NCBI GenBank assembly: GCA_963766725.1
Contig: CAVYBK010000019.1
Location: forward strand, 1-64,000
Direction: 5' to 3'
Origin: DATEOR01 sp963766725
GTDB lineage: Bacteria > Actinomycetota > Thermoleophilia > Gaiellales > Gaiellaceae
DNA length: 64,000 nt
Shown: piece by piece, positions 52,839-61,630 of the stretch
Position numbering within the stretch: position 1 is the first letter of the stretch
Layout: every line of letters begins with the position of its first letter
Made by a program: the position numbers and the translations under genes
Notes under the pieces: model-generated
Told to the model about the DNA's origin: nothing
The model's database searches: none
The model's input: the letters and a program-made list of their open reading frames with translations, nothing else

Positions 52839-54710
52839 GTGAGCCTGCGCCCCGTTCGCTCGACCGAGAGCGCATCGGGTCGGGTGAAGCCGGAGCGTCG
52901 TTTCGTCTCGCGCGAGACGGCGCGGCTTCTGCCCATCGTCGTCCCGGTGGCCCTCTCGGGCTTCGCCGTGCTCGCGTTCGCCATCGGGCGATTCGTGGCA
53001 TCGAATCCCGAGCCGGAAGTCCTCGCCGGAGTGTTCGCACTCCTCTTGGCGGCGACCTTCGTCGAGGCGCACCCGGTCCCGATCGAGGGGATCTCTTCGG
53101 AGGGAATCTCACTCGCGGCCGTCTTCATCGTCGGCACCGCCGTGATCTACGGCTGGGCGCCGGCTGTCGTGATGGGTTTCCTCACCAGGGCGCTCATCGA
53201 AATGTTCCAGCGCCGCCCCGCAATCCGCCTGTCCTACAACAGCGCGGTCTACTCGTTGGGCGGCGGCGCGGCGGGTCTCGCCGCGTCCATGGGGGCGAGG
53301 GAGACGGGAGTCGCCTCGCTCCTCCTGCAGGTGCTGCTCGCCGCGGCGGCGTTCTACGCGGTCAACATCCCGCTGATCGCCGCGATCATCGCGCGGTGGA
53401 CGCGTGAGCCGTTCATGCCGCTGCTTCGCAAGTCCATCTACTGGACTGCGGTGCCGTTCTCGATCATGGCGTCGGTCAGCCTCATGCTCGCGGTGCTCTG
53501 GGAGCGCTCTCCGCTCCTCGCCATCGCGCTCGTGGGCCCGCTCGTCGCGATCGCCCTCTACCAGCGCTCGGTGTACAGCGCCCTCAAGGCCATGCGCCTC
53601 GCGCTCACCGACCCGCTGACCGGTCTGGGGAACCACCGGCACTTCCACGAGCGGCTGCAGCGCGACCTCGACGAGGCACAGGAGCGCGGCGTCGCGCTGA
53701 CCGTCTGCCTGCTCGACATCGACAATTTCAAGCAGATCAACGATCGCTTCGGCCACCCGGTCGGCGATCGTGTGCTCGCGCAGGTGGCCGCGCGCCTCCG
53801 CCAGGGCGGCGAGGCGTTCCGGCTCGGAGGAGACGAGTTCGCGCTCCTCCTGCCGCGCCGCGACGAGCACGAAGGCTTCTCGATCGCAAAGGCGATCATC
53901 GAGCGCGTCGCCGACGCCGAGTGCGAGCACGGCGGACACGTCTCGATCTCGGCCGGCATCGCGACCTATCCGCAGCACGGCGTCGAGCGCTCCGAGCTCG
54001 TGCGCGTGGCCGACTCGGCCCTCTATCTGGCCAAGGAGCACGGGAAGAACCGCGTGCGCGTCTACCGCCCCGACCTGCTCGAGCTGGCCGAGCTTCGCCG
54101 CCTCGCCGAAGGGCCCGACCGGGCGGCGCGCCTGCGCGCGGCGGCATCGCTTGCCCATGCGGTCGATGCCCGCGATGCCTACACGGGCTCGCACTCCTAC
54201 ATGGTCGGGGAGCTCTCGGCGCGCGTGGCAAAGAGAATGGGCCTCGAGACCGAGCAGGTCGAGCTCGCACGCCTGGCCGGGAGCCTGCACGACCTCGGCA
54301 AGCTCGCCATCCCGGAGGAGATCCTGAGAAAGCCCGGCCCCCTGAACGAGGCCGAGCGCCTCGTCCTCGAGCGCCATCCCCAGATCGGCTTTCGCATGCT
54401 CGACTCGCTCGGGATCGAGCCGGTCGCCTCCTGGGTCCTGCACCACCACGAGCGCTGGGACGGGGACGGCTACCCGGACCGGTTGGGCGAGGACGCGATC
54501 CCGCTCGGCTCGCGCATCCTCTTCGTCGCCGATGCCTACGACGCGATGACGACCGACCGCGTCTACCGCTCCAAGCTCTCGCACGATCGCGCCATCTCCG
54601 AGCTCGAGCGCTGCGCGGGGACGCAGTTCGACCCCGACGTCGTCTCCGCTTTCAAGGAAGAGTTCGACGAGCCGCGTTTGCCGGAGCTCGTCGTCCTCGA
54701 GACCGCGTAG
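52839..54710 (+). CDS. Membrane GGDEF + HD-GYP bifunctional c-di-GMP protein
   Basis: 623 residues, GTG 52839. Layout: seven or eight membrane helices (about 30-245), a diguanylate cyclase domain (about 255-405) with intact active site RLGGDEFALLL and no RxxD inhibitory site upstream, and an HD-GYP phosphodiesterase domain (about 430-605). HD-GYP motifs are SLHDLGKLAIPEEI, HHHERWDGDGYPDRL and VADAYDAMTTDRVY. It could make and degrade c-di-GMP under control of the membrane sensor. The frame and domains are intact. Confidence 0.93.
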   Translation: MSLRPVRSTESASGRVKPERRFVSRETARLLPIVVPVALSGFAVLAFAIGRFVASNPEPEVLAGVFALLLAATFVEAHPVPIEGISSEGISLAAVFIVGTAVIYGWAPAVVMGFLTRALIEMFQRRPAIRLSYNSAVYSLGGGAAGLAASMGARETGVASLLLQVLLAAAAFYAVNIPLIAAIIARWTREPFMPLLRKSIYWTAVPFSIMASVSLMLAVLWERSPLLAIALVGPLVAIALYQRSVYSALKAMRLALTDPLTGLGNHRHFHERLQRDLDEAQERGVALTVCLLDIDNFKQINDRFGHPVGDRVLAQVAARLRQGGEAFRLGGDEFALLLPRRDEHEGFSIAKAIIERVADAECEHGGHVSISAGIATYPQHGVERSELVRVADSALYLAKEHGKNRVRVYRPDLLELAELRRLAEGPDRAARLRAAASLAHAVDARDAYTGSHSYMVGELSARVAKRMGLETEQVELARLAGSLHDLGKLAIPEEILRKPGPLNEAERLVLERHPQIGFRMLDSLGIEPVASWVLHHHERWDGDGYPDRLGEDAIPLGSRILFVADAYDAMTTDRVYRSKLSHDRAISELERCAGTQFDPDVVSAFKEEFDEPRLPELVVLETA

Positions 54711-54746
54711 AACTTCGGCCGCGCGAGCGGCGTATCGTCTTTTGAG

Positions 54747-55676
54747 ATGCGCACATGGCTCGTGCTCGCGGCAGTCCTCGCCGTCGCCGCAGCTGCGGCC
54801 GCGGACGCGCTGCGCGGCGGCCTGCGAGACCGGGACGTGAAGGCAACCGCGCCGGCGGCGGAGCGGCGCATCGTTCCTCCCGGCGTGCCCTCGGGGTTCA
54901 TGGGCACCGTCTTCTACAGCGATCCTGCGGACGGCTGCCGTCTCCACTCGCTCCGCCTCGTCGGCTTCACCGACGCTCGGCCGCCGAACTACACCGGGTG
55001 CCGGTTCTCGCTTTCGCCGGACGGGACGAGAGCAGCGCCGGGAGGATCCGTCTGGAGCCCGCTCGGCGGAGTCGTGGCGGTGCCGAGAGACGAGGGGTTC
55101 GGGCTCGAGACCGCCGCCGGGCAGACGATCGTCGTGCGCGGGCGCGCTCCCGCCTTCAAGCCGAACGGGACACTCACGCAGGTTCACGACGGCGCGCTCG
55201 TCGAGTGGAGCATCGACTGCCGTCCCGGTGACCGCCTCTTCACGCTCCCCGGCGACAACGCGACAGCGCGTTGCGTGCGTACCGTGTATCCACACCCCGT
55301 CGAGGCCGTCGCCTGGTTCTCTGACGCCCGCTTCGTCGCGGTACTGCCCGCCGGGAAGCTGGTGATCGTCGATCACGGCCACGTCCTGGTCCGAGCCGAT
55401 CTGCCCCGCTTTCACACCGCCTCGCTCGAGCTCAGCCCGAAGAGGAGCCTCGCCACCCTCTGGCTCGACGGCGAGCTCGCGGGAACGTTCGACGCCGGAG
55501 GTGGGCCGGCACCGATCGCGCCTGTCGGCACGGTGACTTCGCTCGCGTGGGCGCCGAGCGAACGGTGGGTGGTCGCCGCCACCCGCGAGGGGGCGGTCTT
55601 CCTCCTTCGGCCGGACACAGGCGATGCCCGCGTGCGCCGGCTCGGCATCGCCGCCCGCGACCTGGCCTGGCGCTGA
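54747..55676 (+). CDS. Anchored propeller-like hypothetical protein A
   Basis: 309 residues, ATG 54747. An N-terminal hydrophobic segment (TWLVLAAVLAVAAAAAADAL) serves as signal or anchor. The exported part has repeated short strands around SLSPDGTRAAPGG, VVAVPRDEGFGL, VEAVAWFSDARFVAVLPAGK and VTSLAWAPSERWVVAATREG, a WD40-like/TolB-like rhythm. A Cys pair (DGCRLHSL, YTGCRFSL) could form a disulfide. Its stop overlaps the next start (TGATG). Function unknown; the two genes look paralogous. Confidence 0.62.
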   Translation: MRTWLVLAAVLAVAAAAAADALRGGLRDRDVKATAPAAERRIVPPGVPSGFMGTVFYSDPADGCRLHSLRLVGFTDARPPNYTGCRFSLSPDGTRAAPGGSVWSPLGGVVAVPRDEGFGLETAAGQTIVVRGRAPAFKPNGTLTQVHDGALVEWSIDCRPGDRLFTLPGDNATARCVRTVYPHPVEAVAWFSDARFVAVLPAGKLVIVDHGHVLVRADLPRFHTASLELSPKRSLATLWLDGELAGTFDAGGGPAPIAPVGTVTSLAWAPSERWVVAATREGAVFLLRPDTGDARVRRLGIAARDLAWR

Positions 55677-56551
55677 TGCGAAACGCGCTCACCTGGTTCG
55701 TGGGCGGAGCCGTTGTCCTGCTCCTCGTCGTCGCCATCGCCGACGCAGTCCGAAGCCGCTCGGATGCGTCCGGCTCCCCGCCGCCTCCGCCGCGCATCCT
55801 TCATGGAGTCCTCGTGGCGGCGGACGCCGCGTGCCAGACGCAGGCCTTCCGCTTCCCGAGCATGGCCCCGGAGCGGCCGCCGCATCCGCCGGACTGCAAC
55901 GGGCTGGTGTGGAGCCAGGACGGGTCTCTGGTCGCGCGCTGCAAGGGCGACTTCACGTCCGTGACGAGCTCGCAAGGGATTCAGTTTCCGAACGTGGACG
56001 GATGCGCGCCGGCCTGGAGGGGAGACGGCGCGCTCAGCGTGGTCCTCGACGGCAACATCGTGATCGCGCGCCGACACGGCAGCCCCTTCATCTTCTTCTC
56101 CCGTCTCCAGCTCACGGAGGCCCTCCGGGCTGCAGGGGTCGAGAACGGTGCCGAATGGAGGTTCGCGCAGGTGAGCTGGTTCGGGCTCACGAGCTTCGTG
56201 GCAGTCCTGGAAGGGCAGACGGGAGAAGCGGCTGTTGCCGTCTTCGCGCAAGGCGGCCTCGAAAGCTTTCTGCCCGAGCCGGGCGCCCGGATCGAAGACC
56301 TGCGCGCAAGCCCGCTCGGGAACTTCGGCTTCGCACTGATCCACCCGGAGCGCGAGTATGTGATGGTGAGCCGGGGCGGCGACCCGATCGCCATTCCTCA
56401 CGTCCGAGGCGCGGAGGCGATCACCTGGTCGCCCGACGAGCGCTACGTCGCCATCGCGACCGACGACGAAACGGTGATCGGCCGCACAGGCAGCACCAGC
56501 GTCATGACCACGCTCCCGTTCGGGGCGCACGCTCTCGCCTGGCTGACGTAG
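55676..56551 (+). CDS. Anchored propeller-like hypothetical protein B
   Basis: 291 residues, ATG 55676, one-base overlap with the previous stop. The plan is the same as its neighbour: N-terminal helix (FVGGAVVLLLVVAIADAVRS), Cys-bearing strands (DAACQTQAFRF, PDCNGLVWSQDGSLVARCKG), and a C-terminal repeat AEAITWSPDERYVAIATDDE ending in PFGAHALAWLT, parallel to ARDLAWR of protein A. A tandem duplication is likely. Function unknown. Confidence 0.62.
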   Translation: MRNALTWFVGGAVVLLLVVAIADAVRSRSDASGSPPPPPRILHGVLVAADAACQTQAFRFPSMAPERPPHPPDCNGLVWSQDGSLVARCKGDFTSVTSSQGIQFPNVDGCAPAWRGDGALSVVLDGNIVIARRHGSPFIFFSRLQLTEALRAAGVENGAEWRFAQVSWFGLTSFVAVLEGQTGEAAVAVFAQGGLESFLPEPGARIEDLRASPLGNFGFALIHPEREYVMVSRGGDPIAIPHVRGAEAITWSPDERYVAIATDDETVIGRTGSTSVMTTLPFGAHALAWLT

Positions 56552-56558
56552 TGCCCAG

Positions 56559-58127
56559 CTAGAGCGGGATGTTCCCGTGCTTGCGCGGCGGGCGGCGCTC
56601 GCGCTTCGTGATCGCCGTCTTGAGCGCGTCGATGAGCACCGGCCGAGTCCGCCGCGGCTCGATGACGTCGTCCACGTAGCCGCGCTCGGCCGCCACATAC
56701 GGGTTTGCGAACTGCTCCTTGTACTCCTCGATCAGCTCCGCGCGGCGCGCGTCCGGGTCCTCCGCGTCCTCGAGCTCCTTGCGGAAAACGATGTTCACCG
56801 CCCCCTCGGGCCCCATCACCGCCACCTCGGCGGTCGGCCACGCGAAGTTGAAGTCCGCGCGGATGTGCTTGGAGCTCATGACGTCGTAGGCGCCGCCGTA
56901 GGCCTTGCGCGTGATGACGGCGATCTTCGGCACGGTCGCCTCGCAGTAGGCGTAGAGGAGCTTCGCGCCGTGCCGGATGATCCCACCCCACTCCTGCGCC
57001 GTGCCGGGCAAAAAGCCGGGAACGTCCACGAACGTCACGAGCGGGATGTTGAAGGCATCGCAGAAGCGGACGAAGCGCGCCGCCTTCACGGAGGAATCGA
57101 TGTCGAGGGTGCCGGCCAGCGCACGCGGGTTGTTCGCAACGACTCCGACTGGATGGCCGCCGAGCCGCGCGAAGGCGCACACGATGTTCTCGGCCCAGAG
57201 CTCCTGCACCTCGAGCAGCTCGCCGTCGTCGACGACCTTCTCGATCACGGTGCGCATGTCGTACGGCTTCGTCGGCTCGTCCGGGATCAGCGTGTCGAGC
57301 TCGGCGTCCTCTCGCCCGATTGGGTCGGAGGCCTCGAACCAGGGCGGCGGGTCGACGTTGTTCTGCGGCAGGAACGAGAGCAGGTAGCGCGCGTCCTCGA
57401 GGCACGCCTCCTCGTCGTCGGCCGTGAAGTGGGCGACGCCGGACTTCGACGCATGCGTCGCCGCGCCGCCGAGCTCCTCGAAATCGACATCCTCGCCGGT
57501 CACGGTCTTCACGACCTCGGGGCCCGTGATGAACATGTACGAGCTCTCCTTGACCATCAGGACGAAGTCGGTCATGGCCGGTGAGTACACCGCGCCGCCG
57601 GCGGTCGGGCCCATGACGAGGCTGATCTGCGGGATGACACCCGAGGCCTGCACGTTGCGCCAGAAGATCTCGGCATAGCCGCCGAGCGAGACGACGCCCT
57701 CCTGGATCCGCGCCCCGCCCGAGTCGTTGATGCCGATCAGCGGGCAGCCGAACTTGAGCGCGAGGTCCATCACCTTGCAGATCTTCTCGGCGAAGGCCTC
57801 GGAGAGCGTGCCGCCGAAGACGGTGAAGTCCTGGGAGAAGACGAAGACGCGCCGGCCGAAGATCGTCCCGTAGCCGGTGACGACCGCGTCGCCCCACGGG
57901 CGGCGATCCAGCATCCCGAAGTGGGGGTTGCGATGGCGGACATAGCGGTCGAGCTCCACGAAGCTGCCGGGATCGAGGAGCTTCTCGATGCGCTCGCGTG
58001 CGAGCAGCTTGCCGCGGGAGCGCTGCCGCTCGACCGCGCGCTCGTCGCCGGAGTGGAGCGCCTCGTCGCGGAGGGCCTGAAGCTCCTCGAGCTTGTCGCG
58101 CGTCCCCTTGTCCTCGGCCTTGGCCAC
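56559..58127 (-). CDS. Acyl-CoA (propionyl/acetyl-CoA) carboxylase beta subunit
   Basis: 522 residues from GTG 58127, chosen over an upstream ATG because GGAAG is correctly spaced. Carboxyltransferase blocks: ERIEKLLDPGSFVELDRYVR, DFTVFGGTLSEAFAEKICKV, GINDSGGARIQEGVVSLGGY, MGPTAGGAVYSPAMTDFVLM, and the second half FVDVPGFLPGTAQEWGGIIR with TRKAYGGAYDVMSSKHIRAD. It transfers CO2 from biotin to acyl-CoA. In the substrate pocket Asp follows AYGGAY (AYD), the pattern of propionyl-CoA-accepting enzymes. It works with the alpha subunit at 46767. Confidence 0.94.
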   Translation of the reverse strand: MAKAEDKGTRDKLEELQALRDEALHSGDERAVERQRSRGKLLARERIEKLLDPGSFVELDRYVRHRNPHFGMLDRRPWGDAVVTGYGTIFGRRVFVFSQDFTVFGGTLSEAFAEKICKVMDLALKFGCPLIGINDSGGARIQEGVVSLGGYAEIFWRNVQASGVIPQISLVMGPTAGGAVYSPAMTDFVLMVKESSYMFITGPEVVKTVTGEDVDFEELGGAATHASKSGVAHFTADDEEACLEDARYLLSFLPQNNVDPPPWFEASDPIGREDAELDTLIPDEPTKPYDMRTVIEKVVDDGELLEVQELWAENIVCAFARLGGHPVGVVANNPRALAGTLDIDSSVKAARFVRFCDAFNIPLVTFVDVPGFLPGTAQEWGGIIRHGAKLLYAYCEATVPKIAVITRKAYGGAYDVMSSKHIRADFNFAWPTAEVAVMGPEGAVNIVFRKELEDAEDPDARRAELIEEYKEQFANPYVAAERGYVDDVIEPRRTRPVLIDALKTAITKRERRPPRKHGNIPL

Positions 58128-58196
58128 GTGTCTATCTTCCTTCAGACGCGGCGTCTCTCGCCACATGTGACGCGCCACCCGCCCGAATTTCCGCTG

Positions 58197-58232
58197 TACG
58201 CTCGAAAGCGGGTGGTGGTCCGGGGTGGCCCC
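58197..58232 (-). repeat. 36-bp dispersed repeat, copy 2 (3' of GNAT gene)
   Basis: Exact inverted copy of 18773-18808. On the minus strand it begins at the last base of the GNAT stop codon (TAG followed by GGGCCACC) and reads into the gap before the carboxylase gene. This is the same 3'-end position as in copy 1. Confidence 0.85.
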
Positions 58233-58732
58233 TAGAGGTCCTCGCGCACGAGTGAATACATGATCACGTCGCGCCTCTCGCCCTTGTGCACGAGCGACGA
58301 CCGCAGGACGCCCTCGCGCACGAACCCCGCCTTCTCGGCCACCCGCTGCGACGGTTCATTCTCGATGTCGGCCCGGAGCTGGAAGCGCCCGAGCCCTTTG
58401 TCGACAAGGGCCCAGCGGGCGACGAGCCCGAGCGCGCGCGTCGCGACCCCCCGCCCTCGCGCCTCCCGTTTCACCCAGTAGCCGACCTCGCCGATCCCGC
58501 CGTCGAGATAGCGGACGCCGATCGATCCGAGCAGCTCGCCGCTCGCCCTGTCCACCACGGCGAAGCTCTCCTCCTCATCCGACTCGAGCCATGCGCGAGC
58601 GTCGGCCTCCGTGTAGGGCGAGGGCACCGCCGTCCAGCGAGGGATCTCGGGGTCCTGACAGGCGACCGCGATCGCCGGCACATCGGCGTCCTCGAACGGC
58701 CTCAGCCGAACGACGTCGTCTTCGAGCGTCAC
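58232..58732 (-). CDS. RimJ/RimL-type GNAT acetyltransferase
   Basis: 166 residues; GTG 58732 overlaps the mutase stop (GTGA). Blocks: RLRPFEDADVPAIAVACQDP, GSIGVRYLDGGIGEVGYWV, acetyl-CoA loop REARGRGVATRALGLV, and ADIENEPSQRVAEKAGFVRE. The family acetylates protein N-termini or small molecules. The substrate is unknown. The 36-bp repeat follows its stop. Confidence 0.88.
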   Translation of the reverse strand: MTLEDDVVRLRPFEDADVPAIAVACQDPEIPRWTAVPSPYTEADARAWLESDEEESFAVVDRASGELLGSIGVRYLDGGIGEVGYWVKREARGRGVATRALGLVARWALVDKGLGRFQLRADIENEPSQRVAEKAGFVREGVLRSSLVHKGERRDVIMYSLVREDL

Positions 58733-60315
58733 GGCGCGTGATGGGCGTCGTGCGTGCCGAACTCGTCGCGCAAGGCGTTGCAGATCTCCCCCACCGTGCA
58801 GTGCGCCGCGAGCGCCTCCCGCATCGGAGGAAGGAGGTTGTCGGCTTCCCGCGCCGCGTCGCGCACCCGCGCAAGCGCCCCTTCCGCGGCCCCCGCGTCG
58901 CGGCCCGCACGGACACGGTCAGTGCGCTCGACCTGGCGCCTCTCAGCCTCTGGATCGAGCCGATGCAGCTCGATCTCCTCGTCTCCCTCCTCCTCCACGA
59001 AGCGATTGACGCCGACGAGGATCTCCTCGCCGCTCTCGAGCGCGCGCTCGTGCTCGTAGGCGGCGTCCTCGATCTCGTGCTGCGTGAATCCCTGCTCGAC
59101 CGCCGCCACCGCGCCGCCGAGCTCGTCCACGCGCTCGATCAAAGCCCAGGCGCGCTCTTCCAGCTCGCGGGTCAGGTCCTCGAGGAAGTAGGCGCCGCCC
59201 AGAGGATCGGCCGTGTCCGTGCCACCCGCCTCGTTCGCGAGCACCTGCTGCGTCCGCAGAGCGATGCGCGCCGCACGCTCGGTCGGGAGCGCCAGTGCCT
59301 CGTCGTAGCCGTTCGTGTGAATGGATTGCGCGCCGCCGCACACAGCCGAGAGCGCCTGGATCGCGACGCGGACGATGTTGTTCTCCGGCTGCTGCGCGGT
59401 CAGCGTCGAGCCACCCGTCTGCGCATGGAACCGGAGCGCCTGCGCCTTCGGGTTCGTGGCGCCGAAGCGCTCGCTCATGATCCGCGCCCAGAGCGTCCGC
59501 GCCGCCCGGAACTTCGCCACCTCCTGAAAGAAGTGGTTGTGGGCGTTGAAGAAGAAGGAGAGCCGCTCACCGAACTCGTCGGGCGAGAGCCCCGCGTCCA
59601 CCGCGGCCTGGCAGTAGGCGATCCCGTGCGCGAGCGTGAAGCCGAGCTCCTGCACCGCCGTCGAGCCCGCCTCGCGGATGTGGTACCCGGAGATCGAGAT
59701 CGTGTTCCACTTCGGCAGCCGCTCGCGGCAGTAGGCGAAGAGGTCGGTCGTGATCCGCATCGAGGGGCGCGGCGGGAAGATGTAGTTCCCACGCGCCACG
59801 TACTCCTTGAGGATGTCGTTCTGCACTGTGCCGCGCAGCTCGGCGCCCGCGACCCCCTGGCCCTCGGCGACGAGCTCGTAGAGAAGGAGCAGGAGCGCGG
59901 CCGGCGCGTTGATCGTCATCGAGGTCGACACCTCGCCGAGCGGGATCGAGTCGAAGAGGATCTCCATGTCCACGAGCGAGTCGATCGCGACGCCCGTGCG
60001 GCCCACCTCCCCCGCCGCGCGCTCGTCGTCGGAATCGAGGCCGAGCTGGGTCGGGAGGTCGAAGGCGACCGAGAGCCCCGTCTGGCCGCGCTCGAGCAGG
60101 TAGCGGAAGCGGGCGTTCGTCTCCTCGGCCGAGGCGAAGCCCGCGTACTGCCTGATCGTCCAGGGACGGCCGCGGTACATGTCCGGATACGGCCCACGCG
60201 TGAACGGGAACTCGCCCGGCCGCCCGAGCTCCACCCCGCCGGCGTCCTCGGGCGTGTAGACCGGCTTGACCTCGATGCCCGAGTCGGTCTCGCGGCGGTC
60301 TTCGGCCTTCGCCAT
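58729..60315 (-). CDS. Methylmalonyl-CoA mutase catalytic subunit without B12 domain
   Basis: 528 residues, ATG 60315. Catalytic TIM barrel of acyl-CoA mutases: EFPFTRGPYPDMYRGRPWTI, QYAGFASAEETNARFRYLLE, GLSVAFDLPTQLGLDSDDER, SISGYHIREAGSTAVQELGF and NGYDEALALPTERAARIALR. Tyr of RQYAGF and Arg of PSMRI are the pair found in methylmalonyl-CoA rather than isobutyryl-CoA mutases. The C-terminal cobalamin domain (DxHxxG) is absent, so a separate small subunit must exist elsewhere. With the carboxylase it links propionyl-CoA to succinyl-CoA. Confidence 0.9.
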   Translation of the reverse strand: MAKAEDRRETDSGIEVKPVYTPEDAGGVELGRPGEFPFTRGPYPDMYRGRPWTIRQYAGFASAEETNARFRYLLERGQTGLSVAFDLPTQLGLDSDDERAAGEVGRTGVAIDSLVDMEILFDSIPLGEVSTSMTINAPAALLLLLYELVAEGQGVAGAELRGTVQNDILKEYVARGNYIFPPRPSMRITTDLFAYCRERLPKWNTISISGYHIREAGSTAVQELGFTLAHGIAYCQAAVDAGLSPDEFGERLSFFFNAHNHFFQEVAKFRAARTLWARIMSERFGATNPKAQALRFHAQTGGSTLTAQQPENNIVRVAIQALSAVCGGAQSIHTNGYDEALALPTERAARIALRTQQVLANEAGGTDTADPLGGAYFLEDLTRELEERAWALIERVDELGGAVAAVEQGFTQHEIEDAAYEHERALESGEEILVGVNRFVEEEGDEEIELHRLDPEAERRQVERTDRVRAGRDAGAAEGALARVRDAAREADNLLPPMREALAAHCTVGEICNALRDEFGTHDAHHAP

Positions 60316-60334
60316 CGCCTCTAGGCTAACGCCC

Positions 60335-60973
60335 ATGCGAGTCACGGTGAGGCTTTTCGCCGGCCTGCGCGAGCACGCGGGAACGGGACGGCGCGACGTC
60401 GACCTCGGCGAAGGAGCCCGAGTCGAGGACGTCTGGCGGGCGCTCGAGCTCGGCGACGAGCCCACAGGCCTCGTCTTCGCCGTGAACCGCGCCTACGTCG
60501 GGCGCGGCCAGGCCTTGGCAGAGGGGGACGAGGTCGCGCTCATACCGCCTGTTTCGGGCGGCGCGTTTCGCCTCACCGAGGACCCCATCGACCTCGCCGC
60601 GGTCGTGGCAGAGGTCGAGGACGAGCGCGCCGGCGCAACGGCCACCTTCGTCGGCACCGTGCGCGCCCAGTCGCGGGGCCGGCAGGTGGTGCGGCTCGAG
60701 TACGAGGCCTACGAAGGCATGGCCGAGAACGTCATGGCAGATCTCGCCGAGCAGCTGAATGAGCGCTACGACCTCTGCGCCATCGCCATCACGCACCGCG
60801 TGGGGGTCTGCGAGATCGGAGACGCGAGCGTCGCGATCGCCGTATCAGCCCCGCATCGCCAGGATGCGCTCGCCGCCTGCAAGGACGCGATCGACACGCT
60901 CAAGGAAACCGTGCCCCTGTGGAAGAAGGAGGTCTACGAGGGCGGCGAGGAGTGGATCGGGAGGGGATCGTAG
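60335..60973 (+). CDS. Fused MoaD-MoaE molybdopterin synthase
   Basis: 212 residues, ATG 60335. Residues 1-80 are a MoaD ubiquitin-like domain (VRLFAGLREHAGTGRRDVDL) ending with the Gly-Gly of LIPPVSGG. It continues directly into a MoaE domain (LAAVVAEVEDERAGATATFV, EYEAYEGMAENVMADLAEQL, HRVGVCEIGDASVAIAVSAP, PLWKKEVYEGGEEWI). The Gly-Gly thiocarboxylate tail is internal, so proteolysis after it, as in mycobacterial MoaX, or an unusual mechanism is required. It makes molybdopterin for molybdenum cofactor. Confidence 0.93.
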   Translation: MRVTVRLFAGLREHAGTGRRDVDLGEGARVEDVWRALELGDEPTGLVFAVNRAYVGRGQALAEGDEVALIPPVSGGAFRLTEDPIDLAAVVAEVEDERAGATATFVGTVRAQSRGRQVVRLEYEAYEGMAENVMADLAEQLNERYDLCAIAITHRVGVCEIGDASVAIAVSAPHRQDALAACKDAIDTLKETVPLWKKEVYEGGEEWIGRGS

Positions 60974-61007
60974 CCACGCGGCTGGCCGCTGGCATCCGGA
61001 AAATGAG

Positions 61008-61029
61008 CAGGGGGCCGAGCGGCCCCCTG
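61008..61029. terminator. Bidirectional terminator between convergent genes
   Basis: CAGGGGGCC (61008-61016) pairs perfectly with GGCCCCCTG (61021-61029) around loop GAGC. It lies 35 bases after the moaD-moaE stop and 25 bases beyond the stop of the opposing gene. Confidence 0.85.
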
Positions 61030-61053
61030 TCGAGGTAACTCAGTGGCCGCGCG

Positions 61054-61601
61054 CTAGAACTTGCCGCAAACGACTCCGACCTTGAAGCCAGGGTTGATCG
61101 TGCCACCGCTGCTATTGACCACAGCGCCGTGCCAGCCGTTCGGCTTGTGCGTGCCGTCGGCGTTTGCGTAGAGCCGAGTGGCCTCGGGCGTCGTGGGCGC
61201 ATCAGACGTCACGAAGACGTTCGAGACATTGACCGGGTCGACGCCGCCCGCAATCGCCGAATAGCCGGCCGGGCACGTCGCAGTCTGCGTGTCGAATCCC
61301 CCGTTCGCGATCGAGCCCGAGCTCGCCACGACGACGACGACGTCCTTCAGGAACTTGGACCACGTTCGTCCCTGCAGCTTCTGGCTGTCAGGCACACGGC
61401 CGTTCGCCGTACTCGTGGCGACGAGCTTTCCCTTGCGGGCGCTGAGGCTTGCGCCGTAGCCGACCGCGTGCTTGCCGTCGACCTTGTCCGAGTTCTGCGC
61501 GAAAGCCACGGTAACCGCCGCAGCGGAGCCCGTGAGCGCCACGAAGAGTGCGATCAGCGCCACCACATCGCCGGCGACGGGATCTTGAGGATCTTCTGCA
61601 C
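61054..61601 (-). CDS. Exported hypothetical protein, one frame shift near N-terminus
   Basis: GTG 61601 with AGGAG 8 bases upstream opens VQKILKIPSPAM, which then runs to a stop. The other frame continues VVALIALFVALTGSAAAVTV, forming the expected signal/transmembrane start of this exported family. The break near 61565 needs one additional base (a missing G), the only case in the window that looks like a deletion. The mature part reads AQNSDKVDGKHAVGYGASLS, VPDSQKLQGRTWSKFLKD, ATCPAGYSAIAGGVDPVNVS and ends FKVGVVCGKF. Such VDGxxA-type proteins are common in soil Actinobacteria; function unknown. Confidence 0.68.
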
Positions 61602-61630
61602 TAGTGCTGCTCCTTTCTGACGAAGAGAGA

